Origin: Streptantibioticus parmotrematis
Lineage (GTDB): Bacteria > Actinomycetota > Actinomycetes > Streptomycetales > Streptomycetaceae
Assembly: GCF_019890615.1 (NCBI RefSeq)
Contig: NZ_JAINVZ010000019.1
Span: 62,001-126,000 of the forward strand
DNA: 64,000 nt
Reading direction: 5' to 3'
The notes below the pieces were generated by a model. That model ran no database searches and was not told the origin of the DNA. It saw nothing but the letters and a program-made list of their open reading frames with translations. Position numbers and translations under genes: made by a program. Below are positions 7,025-16,226 of this stretch, piece by piece (positions within the stretch are counted from its first letter, which is position 1; each line of letters begins with the position of its first letter).

Positions 7025-9739
7025 GTGTCGGAAACACAAACACCCCAGAAGTTCGTCTACGACTTCACTGAGGGCAACAAGGACCTCAAGGACCTGCTGG
7101 GCGGCAAGGGCGCGAACCTCGCCGAGATGACCAACCTCGGTCTGCCCGTCCCTCCGGGCTTCACCATCACCACCGAGGCGTGCAAGGTCTACCTGGAATC
7201 GGGCAGCGAGCCGTCGGCGCTGCGCGACGAGGTGAGTGCGCACCTCGACGCCCTCGAGACGAAGATGGGCAAGAAACTCGGCCAGGCGGACGACCCGCTG
7301 CTGGTCTCGGTCCGCTCCGGGGCGAAGTTCTCCATGCCCGGCATGATGGACACCGTCCTCAACATCGGCCTGTCCGACGCCTCGGTGGCGGGGCTGGCCG
7401 CGCAGGCCGGGGACGAGCGCTTCGCCTGGGACTCCTACCGCCGCCTCATCCAGATGTTCGGCAAGACCGTGCTGGGCGTCGACGGCGACCTGTTCGAGGA
7501 GGCGCTGGAGAACGCCAAGCAGGCCAAGGGCGTCAGGACCGACGTCGACCTGGACGCGGCCGACCTGCGCACGCTGGTGGACGAGTTCAAGGCCGTCGTC
7601 GCCAAGGAGGCCGGCCGCGACTTCCCGCAGGACCCGCGCGAGCAGATGGACCTGGCCGTGCGCGCCGTGTTCGACTCCTGGAACGGCGAGCGCGCCAAGC
7701 TCTACCGCCGCCAGGAGCGCATCCCCGGCGACCTGGGCACCGCGGTCAACATCTGCTCGATGGTCTTCGGCAACCTCGGCCCCGACTCCGGCACCGGCGT
7801 CGCCTTCACCCGCGACCCGGCCAGCGGCCAGCAGGGCGTCTACGGCGACTACCTGCAGAACGCGCAGGGCGAGGACGTCGTCGCGGGCATCCGCAACACC
7901 GTGCCGCTCGCCGACCTCGCCGGGATCGACCAGCCGTCGTACGACGAGCTGATGCGCATCATGGAGACCCTGGAGAACCACTACAAGGACCTGTGCGACA
8001 TCGAGTTCACGATCGAGCGCGGCAAGCTGTGGATGCTCCAGACCCGGGTCGGCAAGCGCACCGCCGCCGCGGCCTTCCGGATCGCCACCCAGCTGGTCGA
8101 CCAGGGCCTGATCGACGAGGCCGAGGCCCTCCAGCGGGTCAACGGCGCCCAGCTCGCCCAGCTGATGTTCCCGCGCTTCGACGTGAGCGCCAAGGCCGAA
8201 CTGCTCGGCCGGGGCATCGCCGCCTCCCCGGGCGCGGCGGTCGGCAAGGCGGTGTTCGACTCGTACACCGCCGTGAAGTGGTCGCGCTCGGGCGAGAAGG
8301 TCATCCTGATCCGCCGCGAGACCAACCCCGACGACCTCAACGGCATGATCGCCGCCGAGGGCATCCTCACCTCGCGCGGCGGCAAGACCTCGCACGCCGC
8401 CGTGGTCGCCCGCGGCATGGGCAAGACCTGTGTGTGCGGCGCGGAGGACCTGGAGGTCGACACCAAGCGCCGCTGCCTGACCGCGCCCGGCGGCGTGGTC
8501 ATCGAGGAGGGCGACGTCATCTCCGTCGACGGCTCGACCGGCAAGGTCTACGTCGGCGAGGTACCCGTCGTACCGTCCCCGGTGGTCGAGTACTTCGAGG
8601 GCCGCATGCACGCGGGCGCCGACGACGCCGACGAGCTGGTCAAGGCCGTGCACCGGGTCATGGCGTACGCGGACCGGGTGCGCCGGCTGCGGGTGCGGGC
8701 CAACGCCGACAACGCCGAGGACGCCGCGCGCGCCCGCCGGTTCGGCGCCCAGGGCATCGGGCTGTGCCGCACCGAGCACATGTTCCTCGGCGAGCGCCGC
8801 GAGATGGTCGAGCGGCTGATCCTCGCCGACACCGACGCCGTGCGCGACGAGGCCCTCAAGGCCCTGCTGCCGCTCCAGCAGCGGGACTTCGTGGACCTGT
8901 TCGAGTCGATGGACGGGCTGCCGGTCACGGTGCGGCTGCTGGACCCGCCGCTGCACGAGTTCCTGCCGGACATCACCGACCTGTCGGTGCGGGTGGCGCT
9001 GGCCGAGTCCCGCAAGGAGCCGCACGAGAACGACCTGCGGCTGCTCCAGGCGGTGCACCGGCTGCACGAGCAGAACCCGATGCTGGGCCTGCGCGGCGTG
9101 CGCCTCGGCCTGGTCATCCCCGGCCTGTTCACCATGCAGGTGCGGGCCATCGCCGAGGCGGCGGCGGAGCGGCTCGCGGCGGGCGGCGACCCGCGCGCCG
9201 AGATCATGATCCCGCTGGTCGGCACCGTGCAGGAACTGGAGCTGGTCCGCGAGGAGGCCGACAAGGTCATCACGGACGTCGAGGCCGAGCACGGCGTGGA
9301 ACTGAAGCTGGCGATCGGCACGATGATCGAGCTGCCGCGCGCCGCGCTCACCGCGGGCCAGATCGCCGAGGCCGCGCAGTTCTTCTCGTTCGGCACCAAC
9401 GACCTGACCCAGACGGTGTGGGGCTTCTCCCGGGACGACGTGGAGGCCAGCTTCTTCACCGCCTACCTGGAGAAGGGCATCTTCGGTGTCAGCCCGTTCG
9501 AGACGATCGACCGTGACGGCGTCGGCTCGCTGGTGGCGCTGGCCGCGAAGGCCGGGCGGGCCACCCGCCCCGACCTCAAGCTCGGCGTCTGCGGCGAGCA
9601 CGGCGGCGACCCGGAGTCGGTGCACTTCTTCCACGAGGTCGGCCTCGACTACGTCTCCTGCTCGCCGTTCCGGATCCCGGTGGCGCGCCTGGAGGCCGGT
9701 CGCGCGGCCAGCCGCAGCGAGGGCAGCGACCACCGCTGA
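7025..9739 (+). CDS. ppdK: Pyruvate, phosphate dikinase
   Basis: 904 residues, normal for the family. It interconverts pyruvate + ATP + Pi with PEP + AMP + PPi in the cytoplasm, linking glycolysis and gluconeogenesis. Order: N-terminal ATP-grasp nucleotide domain (KFVYDFTEGNKDLKDLLGGKG onward), swivelling phosphohistidine domain with catalytic His457 in GGKTSHAAVVARG, and the C-terminal PEP/pyruvate TIM barrel with Cys856 in GVCGEHGGDP. GTG 7025 follows a GAGGAG site; the open frame upstream of it lacks family similarity. A strong hairpin terminator lies just downstream. Confidence 0.96.
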   Translation: MSETQTPQKFVYDFTEGNKDLKDLLGGKGANLAEMTNLGLPVPPGFTITTEACKVYLESGSEPSALRDEVSAHLDALETKMGKKLGQADDPLLVSVRSGAKFSMPGMMDTVLNIGLSDASVAGLAAQAGDERFAWDSYRRLIQMFGKTVLGVDGDLFEEALENAKQAKGVRTDVDLDAADLRTLVDEFKAVVAKEAGRDFPQDPREQMDLAVRAVFDSWNGERAKLYRRQERIPGDLGTAVNICSMVFGNLGPDSGTGVAFTRDPASGQQGVYGDYLQNAQGEDVVAGIRNTVPLADLAGIDQPSYDELMRIMETLENHYKDLCDIEFTIERGKLWMLQTRVGKRTAAAAFRIATQLVDQGLIDEAEALQRVNGAQLAQLMFPRFDVSAKAELLGRGIAASPGAAVGKAVFDSYTAVKWSRSGEKVILIRRETNPDDLNGMIAAEGILTSRGGKTSHAAVVARGMGKTCVCGAEDLEVDTKRRCLTAPGGVVIEEGDVISVDGSTGKVYVGEVPVVPSPVVEYFEGRMHAGADDADELVKAVHRVMAYADRVRRLRVRANADNAEDAARARRFGAQGIGLCRTEHMFLGERREMVERLILADTDAVRDEALKALLPLQQRDFVDLFESMDGLPVTVRLLDPPLHEFLPDITDLSVRVALAESRKEPHENDLRLLQAVHRLHEQNPMLGLRGVRLGLVIPGLFTMQVRAIAEAAAERLAAGGDPRAEIMIPLVGTVQELELVREEADKVITDVEAEHGVELKLAIGTMIELPRAALTAGQIAEAAQFFSFGTNDLTQTVWGFSRDDVEASFFTAYLEKGIFGVSPFETIDRDGVGSLVALAAKAGRATRPDLKLGVCGEHGGDPESVHFFHEVGLDYVSCSPFRIPVARLEAGRAASRSEGSDHR

Positions 9740-9790
9740 CCGGCTGCCGGCCGGCCGCTGAGGACACAGACCATCGCGAAAACCCTCACC

Positions 9791-9823
9791 GGGGGCGGCG
9801 CCTCGTGCGAAGGCGCCGCCCCC
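9791..9823. terminator. Bidirectional hairpin between ppdK and the SDR gene
   Basis: Twelve-base perfect stem (GGGGGCGGCGCC, 9791-9802, with GGCGCCGCCCCC, 9812-9823) and a 9-base loop, placed between two convergent genes. It lacks a U-tract, which is usual for Streptomyces terminators. Confidence 0.8.
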
Positions 9824-9850
9824 ACCTCATGCCGTCGCGGCCCCGCACCT

Positions 9851-10852
9851 TCACGCCGACGCGGCCCCGAGGCCCTCGTACCTGACCCCGGTCAGCTGCT
9901 CGGAGGCCGCCCACAGGCGTTCCGCCGCCGCGTCGTTGAGGGTCCAGGAGGCCCGCCAGGACTTCGCGGGGCTGCCGCGCAGGCCCGGCCAGTGCGGGCC
10001 GTAGAAGTCGTCCGGCGCGACGCCGGGCGCGGTCGCCGCGTACAGCGTGGGCAGCGCGCCGCCGGACGGCGGCTGGGCGACGACGCGGTTGGCGGCCTTC
10101 GCCAGCCGCGCCGCGAGCCTGCGGCCCTCCATCGCCGGGCCCGCCGTCTGGAGGTTGGTGTCGGCGTAGCCGGGGTGCGACGCCGCCACGACGAGCGGTG
10201 AGCCGGCCGCGGCCAGCAGCCGGGCCAGTTCGTGGACGAACAGCAGGTTCGCCGTCTTCGACCGCCCGTAGGCGATCCAACGGCGGTAGCGGCGCTCGCT
10301 GTTGAGGTCGCCGGGGTCGATGTTGGCCAGCGCGTGCATGCCGCTGGAGACGGTCACCACGCGGGCGTCCGGCGTCGCCAGCAGCTTGGGCAGCAGCAGC
10401 CCGGTGAGCGCGAAATGGCCCAGGTGGTTGACGCCGAACTGGGTCTCGAAGCCGTCCGCCGTCCGCGCGTACGGCAACGCCATCACGCCCGCCCGTCTCC
10501 CACCACCGCCCTCAACGGAGGCGCTTCGCGCCGCCCTTGTGTTCGCGTTGTTGATCAGCAGATCGAGCCGGTCCTCGTCGCAGAGGTCCGCGGCGAACGC
10601 CCGTACCGAGGCCAGGTCGCCGAGGTCCAGGCGGCGGAACGCGACCCGCGCGCCCGGGGCCTCGGCCCGCATCCGCGTCGCCGCCTCCTGGCCGCGCCGC
10701 TCGCTGCGGCAGGCCAGCAGCACCCGGGCGCCGCGCCGCGCGAGTTCGCACGCGGTGTGGAAGCCGATGCCGCTGTTGGCACCGGTGACCACGGCGACCC
10801 GGCCGGTCTGGTCGGGGATGTCCTTCGCGCTCCAGCCCATCGTGGCGGCCAC
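9851..10852 (-). CDS. Short-chain dehydrogenase/reductase with an in-frame insertion in the NNAG motif
   Basis: 333-residue Rossmann-fold NAD(P)-dependent oxidoreductase of the retinol-dehydrogenase/WWOX-like SDR group. Cofactor motif TGANSGIG is at residues 23-30, catalytic Ser170 is in TVSSGMHA, and Tyr195-x3-Lys199 is in IAYGRSKTA. The structural motif NNAG is split: Asn101-Asn102-Ala103 is followed by 18 extra residues (104-121, rich in Ala, Arg and Gly) before GVMALPY resumes. The extra DNA (10490-10543) is exactly 54 bp and contains a small hairpin, so the frame is kept. Activity may be impaired. It is 96 bp downstream of an ABC importer operon in the same direction; a functional link is only possible. 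Confidence 0.88.
   Translation of the reverse strand: MAATMGWSAKDIPDQTGRVAVVTGANSGIGFHTACELARRGARVLLACRSERRGQEAATRMRAEAPGARVAFRRLDLGDLASVRAFAADLCDEDRLDLLINNANTRAARSASVEGGGGRRAGVMALPYARTADGFETQFGVNHLGHFALTGLLLPKLLATPDARVVTVSSGMHALANIDPGDLNSERRYRRWIAYGRSKTANLLFVHELARLLAAAGSPLVVAASHPGYADTNLQTAGPAMEGRRLAARLAKAANRVVAQPPSGGALPTLYAATAPGVAPDDFYGPHWPGLRGSPAKSWRASWTLNDAAAERLWAASEQLTGVRYEGLGAASA
10490..10543 (-). repeat. 54-bp in-frame insertion with internal hairpin (candidate mini-element)
   Basis: The segment interrupts the SDR NNAG motif. It carries the hairpin GGCGC-TTC-GCGCC (10520-10532). Removing exactly 54 bp restores the normal sequence NNA-GVMALPY. No second copy was noticed in this window. 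Whether it is a dispersed repeat needs a genome-wide search. Confidence 0.5.
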
Positions 10853-10948
10853 CTTTCGCCCGTCGTCGCGGCACGTCCCGTACCGCCTGCCCGGTTGTCG
10901 CAGCGGCAGCCTAAGCCCTGGTCAGCCGCCGGTCACCGAACCGTCCGC

Positions 10949-11785
10949 TCAGTCGTCGATGCCGGACCTCTCCACGCCCGCCACGATGTGCCGCTGGAGC
11001 ACGACGAAGACCACGACCAGCGGCAGCACCGAGACCGCCGCCGCCGTGAAGAGCTCGTGCAGGTTCACCGTCTGCGCGGTGGCGAACGACGCCAGCGCCA
11101 CCTGCACCGTCCACGCCGACTGGTCCTGGCCGATGACCAGCGGCCACAGGAAGGAGTTCCAGGAGCCGATGAAGACGATGGCCCCGACCGCCGCGAACAC
11201 CGGCTGCGAGTTGGGCACCACGATCCGCCAGTACGTGCGCCAGTACCCGAGCCCGTCGACCCGCGCCGCGTCCTCCAGCTCACCCGGGAACCCCAGGAAG
11301 TACTGCCGGAACAGGAACGCGGCGAACGCGCTGAAGAGCGTCGGCACCACCAGGCCACGCAGGCTGGAGACCCACCCCAGCGACGAGACCAGCACGAAGC
11401 TCGGCACGAACGTCACCGCCGAGGGGATCATCAGCGTGCCGAGGATGCCGTAGAAGACCGCGTTGGCGTGCGGGTACGGGATGCGCGCGAGACCGTAGCC
11501 GCACATCGACGCCAGCAGCAGCGTGCCCGCGGTCGTCAGCACCGCGATGCGGGTGGAGTTCCACAGCGCGTGCGCCATCGGCACCGACGGGTCGTCGAAC
11601 AGCTCGCGCACGTGGGAGAAGTGCAGGGTGTGCGGGAAGAAGGTCCAGCCGGGCGCGGTGATGTCCGACTCGCTCGCCAGGCCGTCGCGGACCATCAGGT
11701 AGAACGGGATCAGGAAGAGCACCGCGAGCGCGATCAGCAGCGTCAGCCGCAACGCCCGCGCCAGCCCGCGCAGGTGGGAGTCCAC
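10949..11785 (-). CDS. Carbohydrate ABC transporter permease (MalG type)
   Basis: 278-residue inner-membrane protein with six predicted helices; the first (about residues 12-32) directly follows a short cytoplasmic N-terminus. The EAA loop that docks on the ATPase is visible as EDAARVDGLGYWRTYWRIVVP. The GTG start at 11785 is one base after the stop of the preceding permease gene, so the two are translationally coupled. With the MalF-type permease and the lipoprotein it forms an importer. No ATPase gene is present; such Streptomyces systems commonly share the MsiK ATPase encoded elsewhere (established for related sugars, inferred here). Confidence 0.93.
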   Translation of the reverse strand: MDSHLRGLARALRLTLLIALAVLFLIPFYLMVRDGLASESDITAPGWTFFPHTLHFSHVRELFDDPSVPMAHALWNSTRIAVLTTAGTLLLASMCGYGLARIPYPHANAVFYGILGTLMIPSAVTFVPSFVLVSSLGWVSSLRGLVVPTLFSAFAAFLFRQYFLGFPGELEDAARVDGLGYWRTYWRIVVPNSQPVFAAVGAIVFIGSWNSFLWPLVIGQDQSAWTVQVALASFATAQTVNLHELFTAAAVSVLPLVVVFVVLQRHIVAGVERSGIDD

Positions 11786-11786
11786 C

Positions 11787-12701
11787 TCACGCCTCCTTCC
11801 GGCCGAGCCCGAACCATCGGGCCTGTGCCACCGTGACCACCGCGATGACCAGCGCGAGGATCACCGCGCCCGCGCTGCCGAGCCCGAGGTCCTGGCCCTG
11901 GCCCAGCGCCACGTAGTACAGGTAGACCAGCGGCGGCCGGGCGTAGGGCGGGTAACCGGCGCTGGTGGACAGCAGGTTGTAGAACTCGTCGAACGCCTGG
12001 AACGCGTTGATGACCAGCAGCAGCACCACCGCCACCGAGGTCGCCCGCAGCTGCGGGAAGGTGATGTACCGGAAGGTCTGCCAGCCGGGCCGCGCGCCGT
12101 CCACCGCCGCCGCCTCGTACAGCGAGCGCGGTACGCGTTGCAGCCCGGCGAGGAAGAGGATCATGTAGAACCCGGCCTGCAACCACAGCCGCACGGTGAC
12201 GATCACCAGCCAGTACCAGGGCGGATGGGTGGTCGACAGCCACGCCACCGGGTCCGCGCCGAACCAGCGCAGCACCGTGTTGGCCAGCCCGAAGCGCACG
12301 CCGTTGAAGACCGCCATCTTCCAGATCAGCGAGGCCACCACGTACGAGCAGGCGGTGGGCAGGAAGAACACCGAGCGGAAGAACGCCCGCCACCGGCGCA
12401 GCCGGTGCACCAGCAGCGCGAGCCCCAGCGACACCGCGAACGTCGTCGGCACGATGAACAGCGTGAAGACCGCGAACGTGGCCAGGCTGGAGCGGAACGC
12501 CGCGTCCCCCAGCATCGACGCGTAGTTGGCCAGGCCCACGAAGTGCCGCGGGGTGACGGTGTCGTGCGCGTCGAAGAAGCTGAGCACGACGCTCCACACC
12601 AGCGGCACGTAGCCGAAGACCACCAGGCCGACGACGAACGGGCCGGTGAAGACCCAGAACCACAGGTAGCGCCGCTGCGGGCCGAGGAGGCGGGCGAGCA
12701 C
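11787..12701 (-). CDS. Carbohydrate ABC transporter permease (MalF type)
   Basis: 304 residues with about six membrane helices; the first is within residues 13-36. The EAA loop reads LYEAAAVDGARPGWQTFRYI. The GTG start at 12701 lies 7 bp after the stop of the solute-binding protein gene. Partner of the MalG-type permease; the pair forms the channel for a sugar or oligosaccharide. The substrate cannot be told from sequence. Preceding and following genes are close enough for one operon. Confidence 0.93.
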   Translation of the reverse strand: MLARLLGPQRRYLWFWVFTGPFVVGLVVFGYVPLVWSVVLSFFDAHDTVTPRHFVGLANYASMLGDAAFRSSLATFAVFTLFIVPTTFAVSLGLALLVHRLRRWRAFFRSVFFLPTACSYVVASLIWKMAVFNGVRFGLANTVLRWFGADPVAWLSTTHPPWYWLVIVTVRLWLQAGFYMILFLAGLQRVPRSLYEAAAVDGARPGWQTFRYITFPQLRATSVAVVLLLVINAFQAFDEFYNLLSTSAGYPPYARPPLVYLYYVALGQGQDLGLGSAGAVILALVIAVVTVAQARWFGLGRKEA

Positions 12702-12708
12702 GCCCGCC

Positions 12709-14016
12709 TCAGCCGTTCTTCCGCACGCGTGCCAGCTCGGCCGCCACCACCCCGGCCGCCGCCTTCACCTGCCCCGCCGGGTCCGCGCCGTCCTTGATGA
12801 TCCTGCTGTACGCGTCCTGGAGCGCGCTGCGCGACTTGGGTGTCCACAGCAGCGGGTCGGCGTGCCCGTAGCGGGTCGCGAACCGCACCGCGTCGGCGGC
12901 GGCGCCGTCGCGCAGCTTGGCCGCCCGCTCGGCCAGCGAGATCCGCGCCGGGATGTGCAGACCGTAGGAGGTCGCGAAGTCCTCCTGGTAGTCGATGCGT
13001 TCGACCCACAGCCAGGTCGCGAACTCCTTGGCCGCCGCCACGTGCTTGCTGCGGGCGCTGACCGCCGACGCGTACGCGCCGACCGGCACCGCGGGCGTGC
13101 CGTGTGCGCCGTCCGCGGGGAACGGCAGCACCCCGAAGTCGTCGCCGAGCGCCGTGGAGATCTGCGGCAGCGCCCACAGCCCGCTCCACTGCATCGCGGT
13201 CAGGCCCTGGGTGAACGCGGACGGGTCCGACCAGTCGGCGGGCGCGCCCAGCAGCAGCGACCGTTCCGCGTACAGGGTGTGCAGCTTGCCCAGCGCGGCG
13301 TACGCGGCCGGACTGTCGAAGCCCACCGTGCCGTCCGGGGTGACGAGTTGGAGCCCGGCGGCGTACAGCGGGGTGCCGCCCAGCACCCCGGCGCCGCCGT
13401 CGTTGCCGAGGAAGAGCCCCTTGACGTCCTTCGTGGTGAGCTTCGCCGCAGCGGCGACCAGCTCGTCCAGGGTCTGCGGCGGGGAGATCTTCGCCTTGGC
13501 CAGCAGGCTCTTGCGGTAGTAGAGCAGCTGCGTGTCGATGGTCTGCGGGATGCCGTAGACCCGGCCGCGGTAGGTCTTGGGGCCCAGGACCGCGGGGTTG
13601 AAGTCGTGCTCGACGTCCTTGATGCCGTCCGTCAGGTCGACCACCTGGCCGCCCTGGATCTGGTCCAGCGTGGGGCCGTTGACCTCGAAGACGTCCGGGC
13701 CGTCGGCGGTGAGCAGCGCGGCGGCGGTCTGCGTGTCGTAGTCGCCCGGCCGCCACTGCACGGTGACCCGCGCCTGCCGGTACGCGGCCGCGTAGCGCTC
13801 GACGGCCTGCTCGGTGCCGGCCTCGCCGTACTGGTGGTACCACTGCGACAGCGCGGGCCCGCTGCCCGAACTCCCGCCTCCGCGACCGTTGTTGGACCCG
13901 CAGGCGGCCAGGGCCCCGGCGAGCGCCGCCCCGCCGGCCGCGGCGAGCAGACGGCGCCGGGGGAGTAACGTCGGATGCGATCCGGTGGTGTCACGCGTCG
14001 GCTCGGTCATGGTCAT
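12709..14016 (-). CDS. Extracellular solute-binding lipoprotein of the ABC importer
   Basis: 435 residues. The N-terminus has a twin-arginine-type signal (RRRLLAAAGG at about residues 20-29) and a lipobox LAAC giving lipid-anchored Cys39, so the protein is exported and tethered outside the membrane. The rest is a family-1 (MalE/UgpB-like) binding protein: GPDVFEVNGPTLDQ, YGIPQTIDTQLLYYRK and AAKEFATWLW are typical positions. First gene of the importer operon. The start ATG 14016 lies 25 bp from a palindromic site that probably controls the operon. Confidence 0.93.
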   Translation of the reverse strand: MTMTEPTRDTTGSHPTLLPRRRLLAAAGGAALAGALAACGSNNGRGGGSSGSGPALSQWYHQYGEAGTEQAVERYAAAYRQARVTVQWRPGDYDTQTAAALLTADGPDVFEVNGPTLDQIQGGQVVDLTDGIKDVEHDFNPAVLGPKTYRGRVYGIPQTIDTQLLYYRKSLLAKAKISPPQTLDELVAAAAKLTTKDVKGLFLGNDGGAGVLGGTPLYAAGLQLVTPDGTVGFDSPAAYAALGKLHTLYAERSLLLGAPADWSDPSAFTQGLTAMQWSGLWALPQISTALGDDFGVLPFPADGAHGTPAVPVGAYASAVSARSKHVAAAKEFATWLWVERIDYQEDFATSYGLHIPARISLAERAAKLRDGAAADAVRFATRYGHADPLLWTPKSRSALQDAYSRIIKDGADPAGQVKAAAGVVAAELARVRKNG

Positions 14017-14041
14017 GAAGTATCGCCGGGATACGTGTAGG

Positions 14042-14058
14042 ACGCATTGCGTATGCGT
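14042..14058. promoter_or_regulatory. Inverted repeat ACGCAT-N5-ATGCGT before the ABC importer
   Basis: Perfect 6-bp arms centred 34 bp upstream of the binding-protein start. Size and place fit a LacI- or GntR-type operator for a sugar importer, but no such regulator gene is adjacent. Confidence 0.45.
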
Positions 14059-14146
14059 GAAGTCGCCTCCGTACGGGGGTCGTTGGCACGATTGGGCCGC
14101 GCCTCGGCAGAGCCCTACGTCCGCGCCGCCGACCGCGTGCCGGGGC

Positions 14147-15061
14147 TCACCAGGCGAACGCGCGGGCCGGGTTGGCGGTGAAGACGGCGTGGGCGGCCTC
14201 CTCGCCCAGCCGTTCCACGAGGCGCGGCCGCAGCACCCGCGTCAGGTACGGCATCCCCGGCCCGCCCCCGTCCACCGAACGGGCGGCGGCGGTCGTCGTG
14301 TCGCCGCCCAGCAGCACCTGGCCGCCGAACCCGCCCTCCACCAGCGCCGCCACGCAGTCCAGCATCCGCCAGTCGGTGGCGTGGTTGGCCCGCGAGGGGC
14401 CGTCGAAGGCGAGGAACGCGCCGGACTTCGCGGCCTCCCGGTGCCCCCACTCGTCCGGCGACCGGTTGAGGTGGCCCAGGATCACGCTGCCCGGCGCGAC
14501 CTCCAGCCTCCCGCACAGCAGGTCGAGCACGTCGAGCACCCCGGTGCCGAGCTCGTGGTGCACGGCGATCGGCGCACCGGTGGCGTGGTGCGCCTCGGCC
14601 GCCGCGGTCATGGTGTGCCGGGCGTGCGCGTCGAGGCCGTGGAAGGCGCCCGCGACCTTGATCAGGCCCGCGGTGACCGGCCGCTCCCCGGTGCCGCGGA
14701 CGGCCTCGGTCAGCTCGGTGACGAACACCTCGGCCAGCCGGGGCATGACCCGCGCGAGCAGTTCCGCGTCGTAGTGCGCCGCCTGGTGCAGCCCGGTCGC
14801 CGCCACGATGTGCGTGCCGGTCCCGCGGGCCAGGTCCGGCAGCGCGTCCGCCCGGCGGCCGGTGCCGTACGGCGACCACTGCACGACGGCCGCGCCGCCC
14901 GCCGCGCGGAAGGCGCGCAGTTCGGCCTCGGCGGCGGCCACGTCGTCCAGCTCCTGGCCGGGCAACTGGCGGCTGCGGAAGAACAGGTGGTCGTGCGCGT
15001 CGCAGACGCCGAGCCGGTCGGGCGCGAGCGGGCCCAGGACGGTGTGGATCGCGGGCGGCAT
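14147..15061 (-). CDS. Phosphotriesterase-family metal-dependent hydrolase
   Basis: 304-residue TIM-barrel amidohydrolase of the phosphotriesterase/PHP group. The binuclear metal site is complete: His23-x-His25 (DAHDHLFF), bridging Lys135 (GLIKVAGAF), His168 or His169 (VHHELGT), His197 (ILGHLNRSPDEW) and Asp254 (LLGGDTTT). Natural substrates of these proteins are mostly lactones or sugar esters, so a role with the sugar importer transcribed just downstream (130 bp gap, same strand) is plausible but unproven. ATG 15061 has an AGGAAG ribosome site. Confidence 0.88.
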   Translation of the reverse strand: MPPAIHTVLGPLAPDRLGVCDAHDHLFFRSRQLPGQELDDVAAAEAELRAFRAAGGAAVVQWSPYGTGRRADALPDLARGTGTHIVAATGLHQAAHYDAELLARVMPRLAEVFVTELTEAVRGTGERPVTAGLIKVAGAFHGLDAHARHTMTAAAEAHHATGAPIAVHHELGTGVLDVLDLLCGRLEVAPGSVILGHLNRSPDEWGHREAAKSGAFLAFDGPSRANHATDWRMLDCVAALVEGGFGGQVLLGGDTTTAAARSVDGGGPGMPYLTRVLRPRLVERLGEEAAHAVFTANPARAFAW

Positions 15062-15152
15062 GCGGTGACTTCCTGGTGAGGACGGAGCGAGCGCGGGGCG
15101 GGCGGAGTCTGGCGCGTGCGGCGGACGGACCGGCGAGCGTGAGGCGGGCGGA

Positions 15153-15917
15153 CTACTCCGCCGGGTCGGCGGAGGGGGACCAGACGCTCAGCACGTCGTT
15201 CAGCTCGGCCAGTTCGGCGACCAGCCGGTGGATGCTGCCGGTGCCCTGCAAGGACAGCTGGACGTCGGACGTGCCGCCGCTGGGCGGTTGTTCGTCCTCG
15301 GCGTCCTTCCACGGCGCCCGGTCCACCCGTACGTCCAGCACCTGGAAGCCGTCACGGGTGCAGTGCTCCAGCACCCGCGGCAGCACGCCGCCGCCCACCC
15401 GGTACGACAGTTGGAGCTGCCACTGCTCGGCGGCCGAGATCGCCGGGAAGCGACGGGTGACCAGCGGATAGCCCCGGGTCACCAGGAAGTGCACGACGGT
15501 GGCGGCGATCGCCAGCAGCGGCAGGCCTCCGCCGCACGCCATGCCGATCGCACAGGTCAGCCAGACGGCCGCGGCGGTGGTCAGGCCCCGCACCGCGTCC
15601 CGGCGCACGAAGATGATGCCGCCGCCGATGAAGCCGATGCCGGAGACGATCTGGGCCGCCACCCGCGACGGGTCGAGGGCCACGTGGTTCATGCCCAGGA
15701 CGCTGTTGAAGCCGTGCTGCGAGACCTCCATGAACAGCGCGCTGCCCACGCCCACCAGGGTGTGCGTCCGCAGCCCCGCGCTCTTCTGCTGGACCGCGCG
15801 CTCGATGCCGACGAGGGTGGAGAGCACCAGCGCGAGACCGATCTCGGCCATCTGCCGCAGGCCCTGGCCCGCGCCGGGGTCCCACAGCGGCAACGCGATC
15901 GAGTGCGCGATATGCAC
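15153..15917 (-). CDS. MgtC/SapB-family membrane protein
   Basis: 254 residues. Four to five membrane helices in the first 150 residues carry the MgtC signature (LVGIERAVQQKSAGLRTHTLVGVGSALF and GIGFIGGGIIF). The C-terminal cytoplasmic part (about residues 160-250) resembles the ACT-like domain of long MgtC proteins. Family members act in low-magnesium growth and modulation of the ATP synthase in pathogens; the function in soil actinobacteria is undefined. The gene is 91 bp upstream of the phosphotriesterase gene, same strand. Confidence 0.88.
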   Translation of the reverse strand: MHIAHSIALPLWDPGAGQGLRQMAEIGLALVLSTLVGIERAVQQKSAGLRTHTLVGVGSALFMEVSQHGFNSVLGMNHVALDPSRVAAQIVSGIGFIGGGIIFVRRDAVRGLTTAAAVWLTCAIGMACGGGLPLLAIAATVVHFLVTRGYPLVTRRFPAISAAEQWQLQLSYRVGGGVLPRVLEHCTRDGFQVLDVRVDRAPWKDAEDEQPPSGGTSDVQLSLQGTGSIHRLVAELAELNDVLSVWSPSADPAE

Positions 15918-16226
15918 GATCCACCTCCACTCGCCGGGCCATCAGCACCCTATCCCTCCCGCTCCGGGGAACCGGGTGTCCGGCCGCGGCGTCCGTAGCT
16001 CGTGACGCCGCCCGGGCCGATCCGCGTGTTCCCTCCCGCACGCTCATGATCCACCGCCACCGGCGTGATCTTCGTCTCACAGCGGGCTCACGGGCCCCTG
16101 TCCCGCCGCCATATCACTCCGTGCCCGTAAAAGACGGGCAAATCACACCGTAAAGTCGAGTAAACCGAACCGAACGTATTTCCGTCCCTCCTGGTGAAGG
16201 GGCTGCCGGAAGAGAGAGCGACAACC
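15918..16226. other. 309-bp divergent promoter region
   Basis: Separates the MgtC-like gene and the esterase gene. It has a relatively AT-rich stretch from about 16110 to 16190 with a 7-bp-arm palindrome at 16122-16140; no gene is visible. Confidence 0.4.
16122..16140. promoter_or_regulatory. Inverted repeat TGCCCGT-AAAAG-ACGGGCA
   Basis: Perfect 7-bp arms and 5-bp centre, 87 bp upstream of the esterase GTG. Possible operator; no regulator is adjacent. Confidence 0.35.

Noticed and set aside
6926-9733. 935-codon open frame on the minus strand opposite ppdK
   Set aside because: It is the mirror of a highly GC-biased real gene; its His/Gln/Ala/Gly-rich translation lacks any domain, while the plus strand has complete PPDK motifs.
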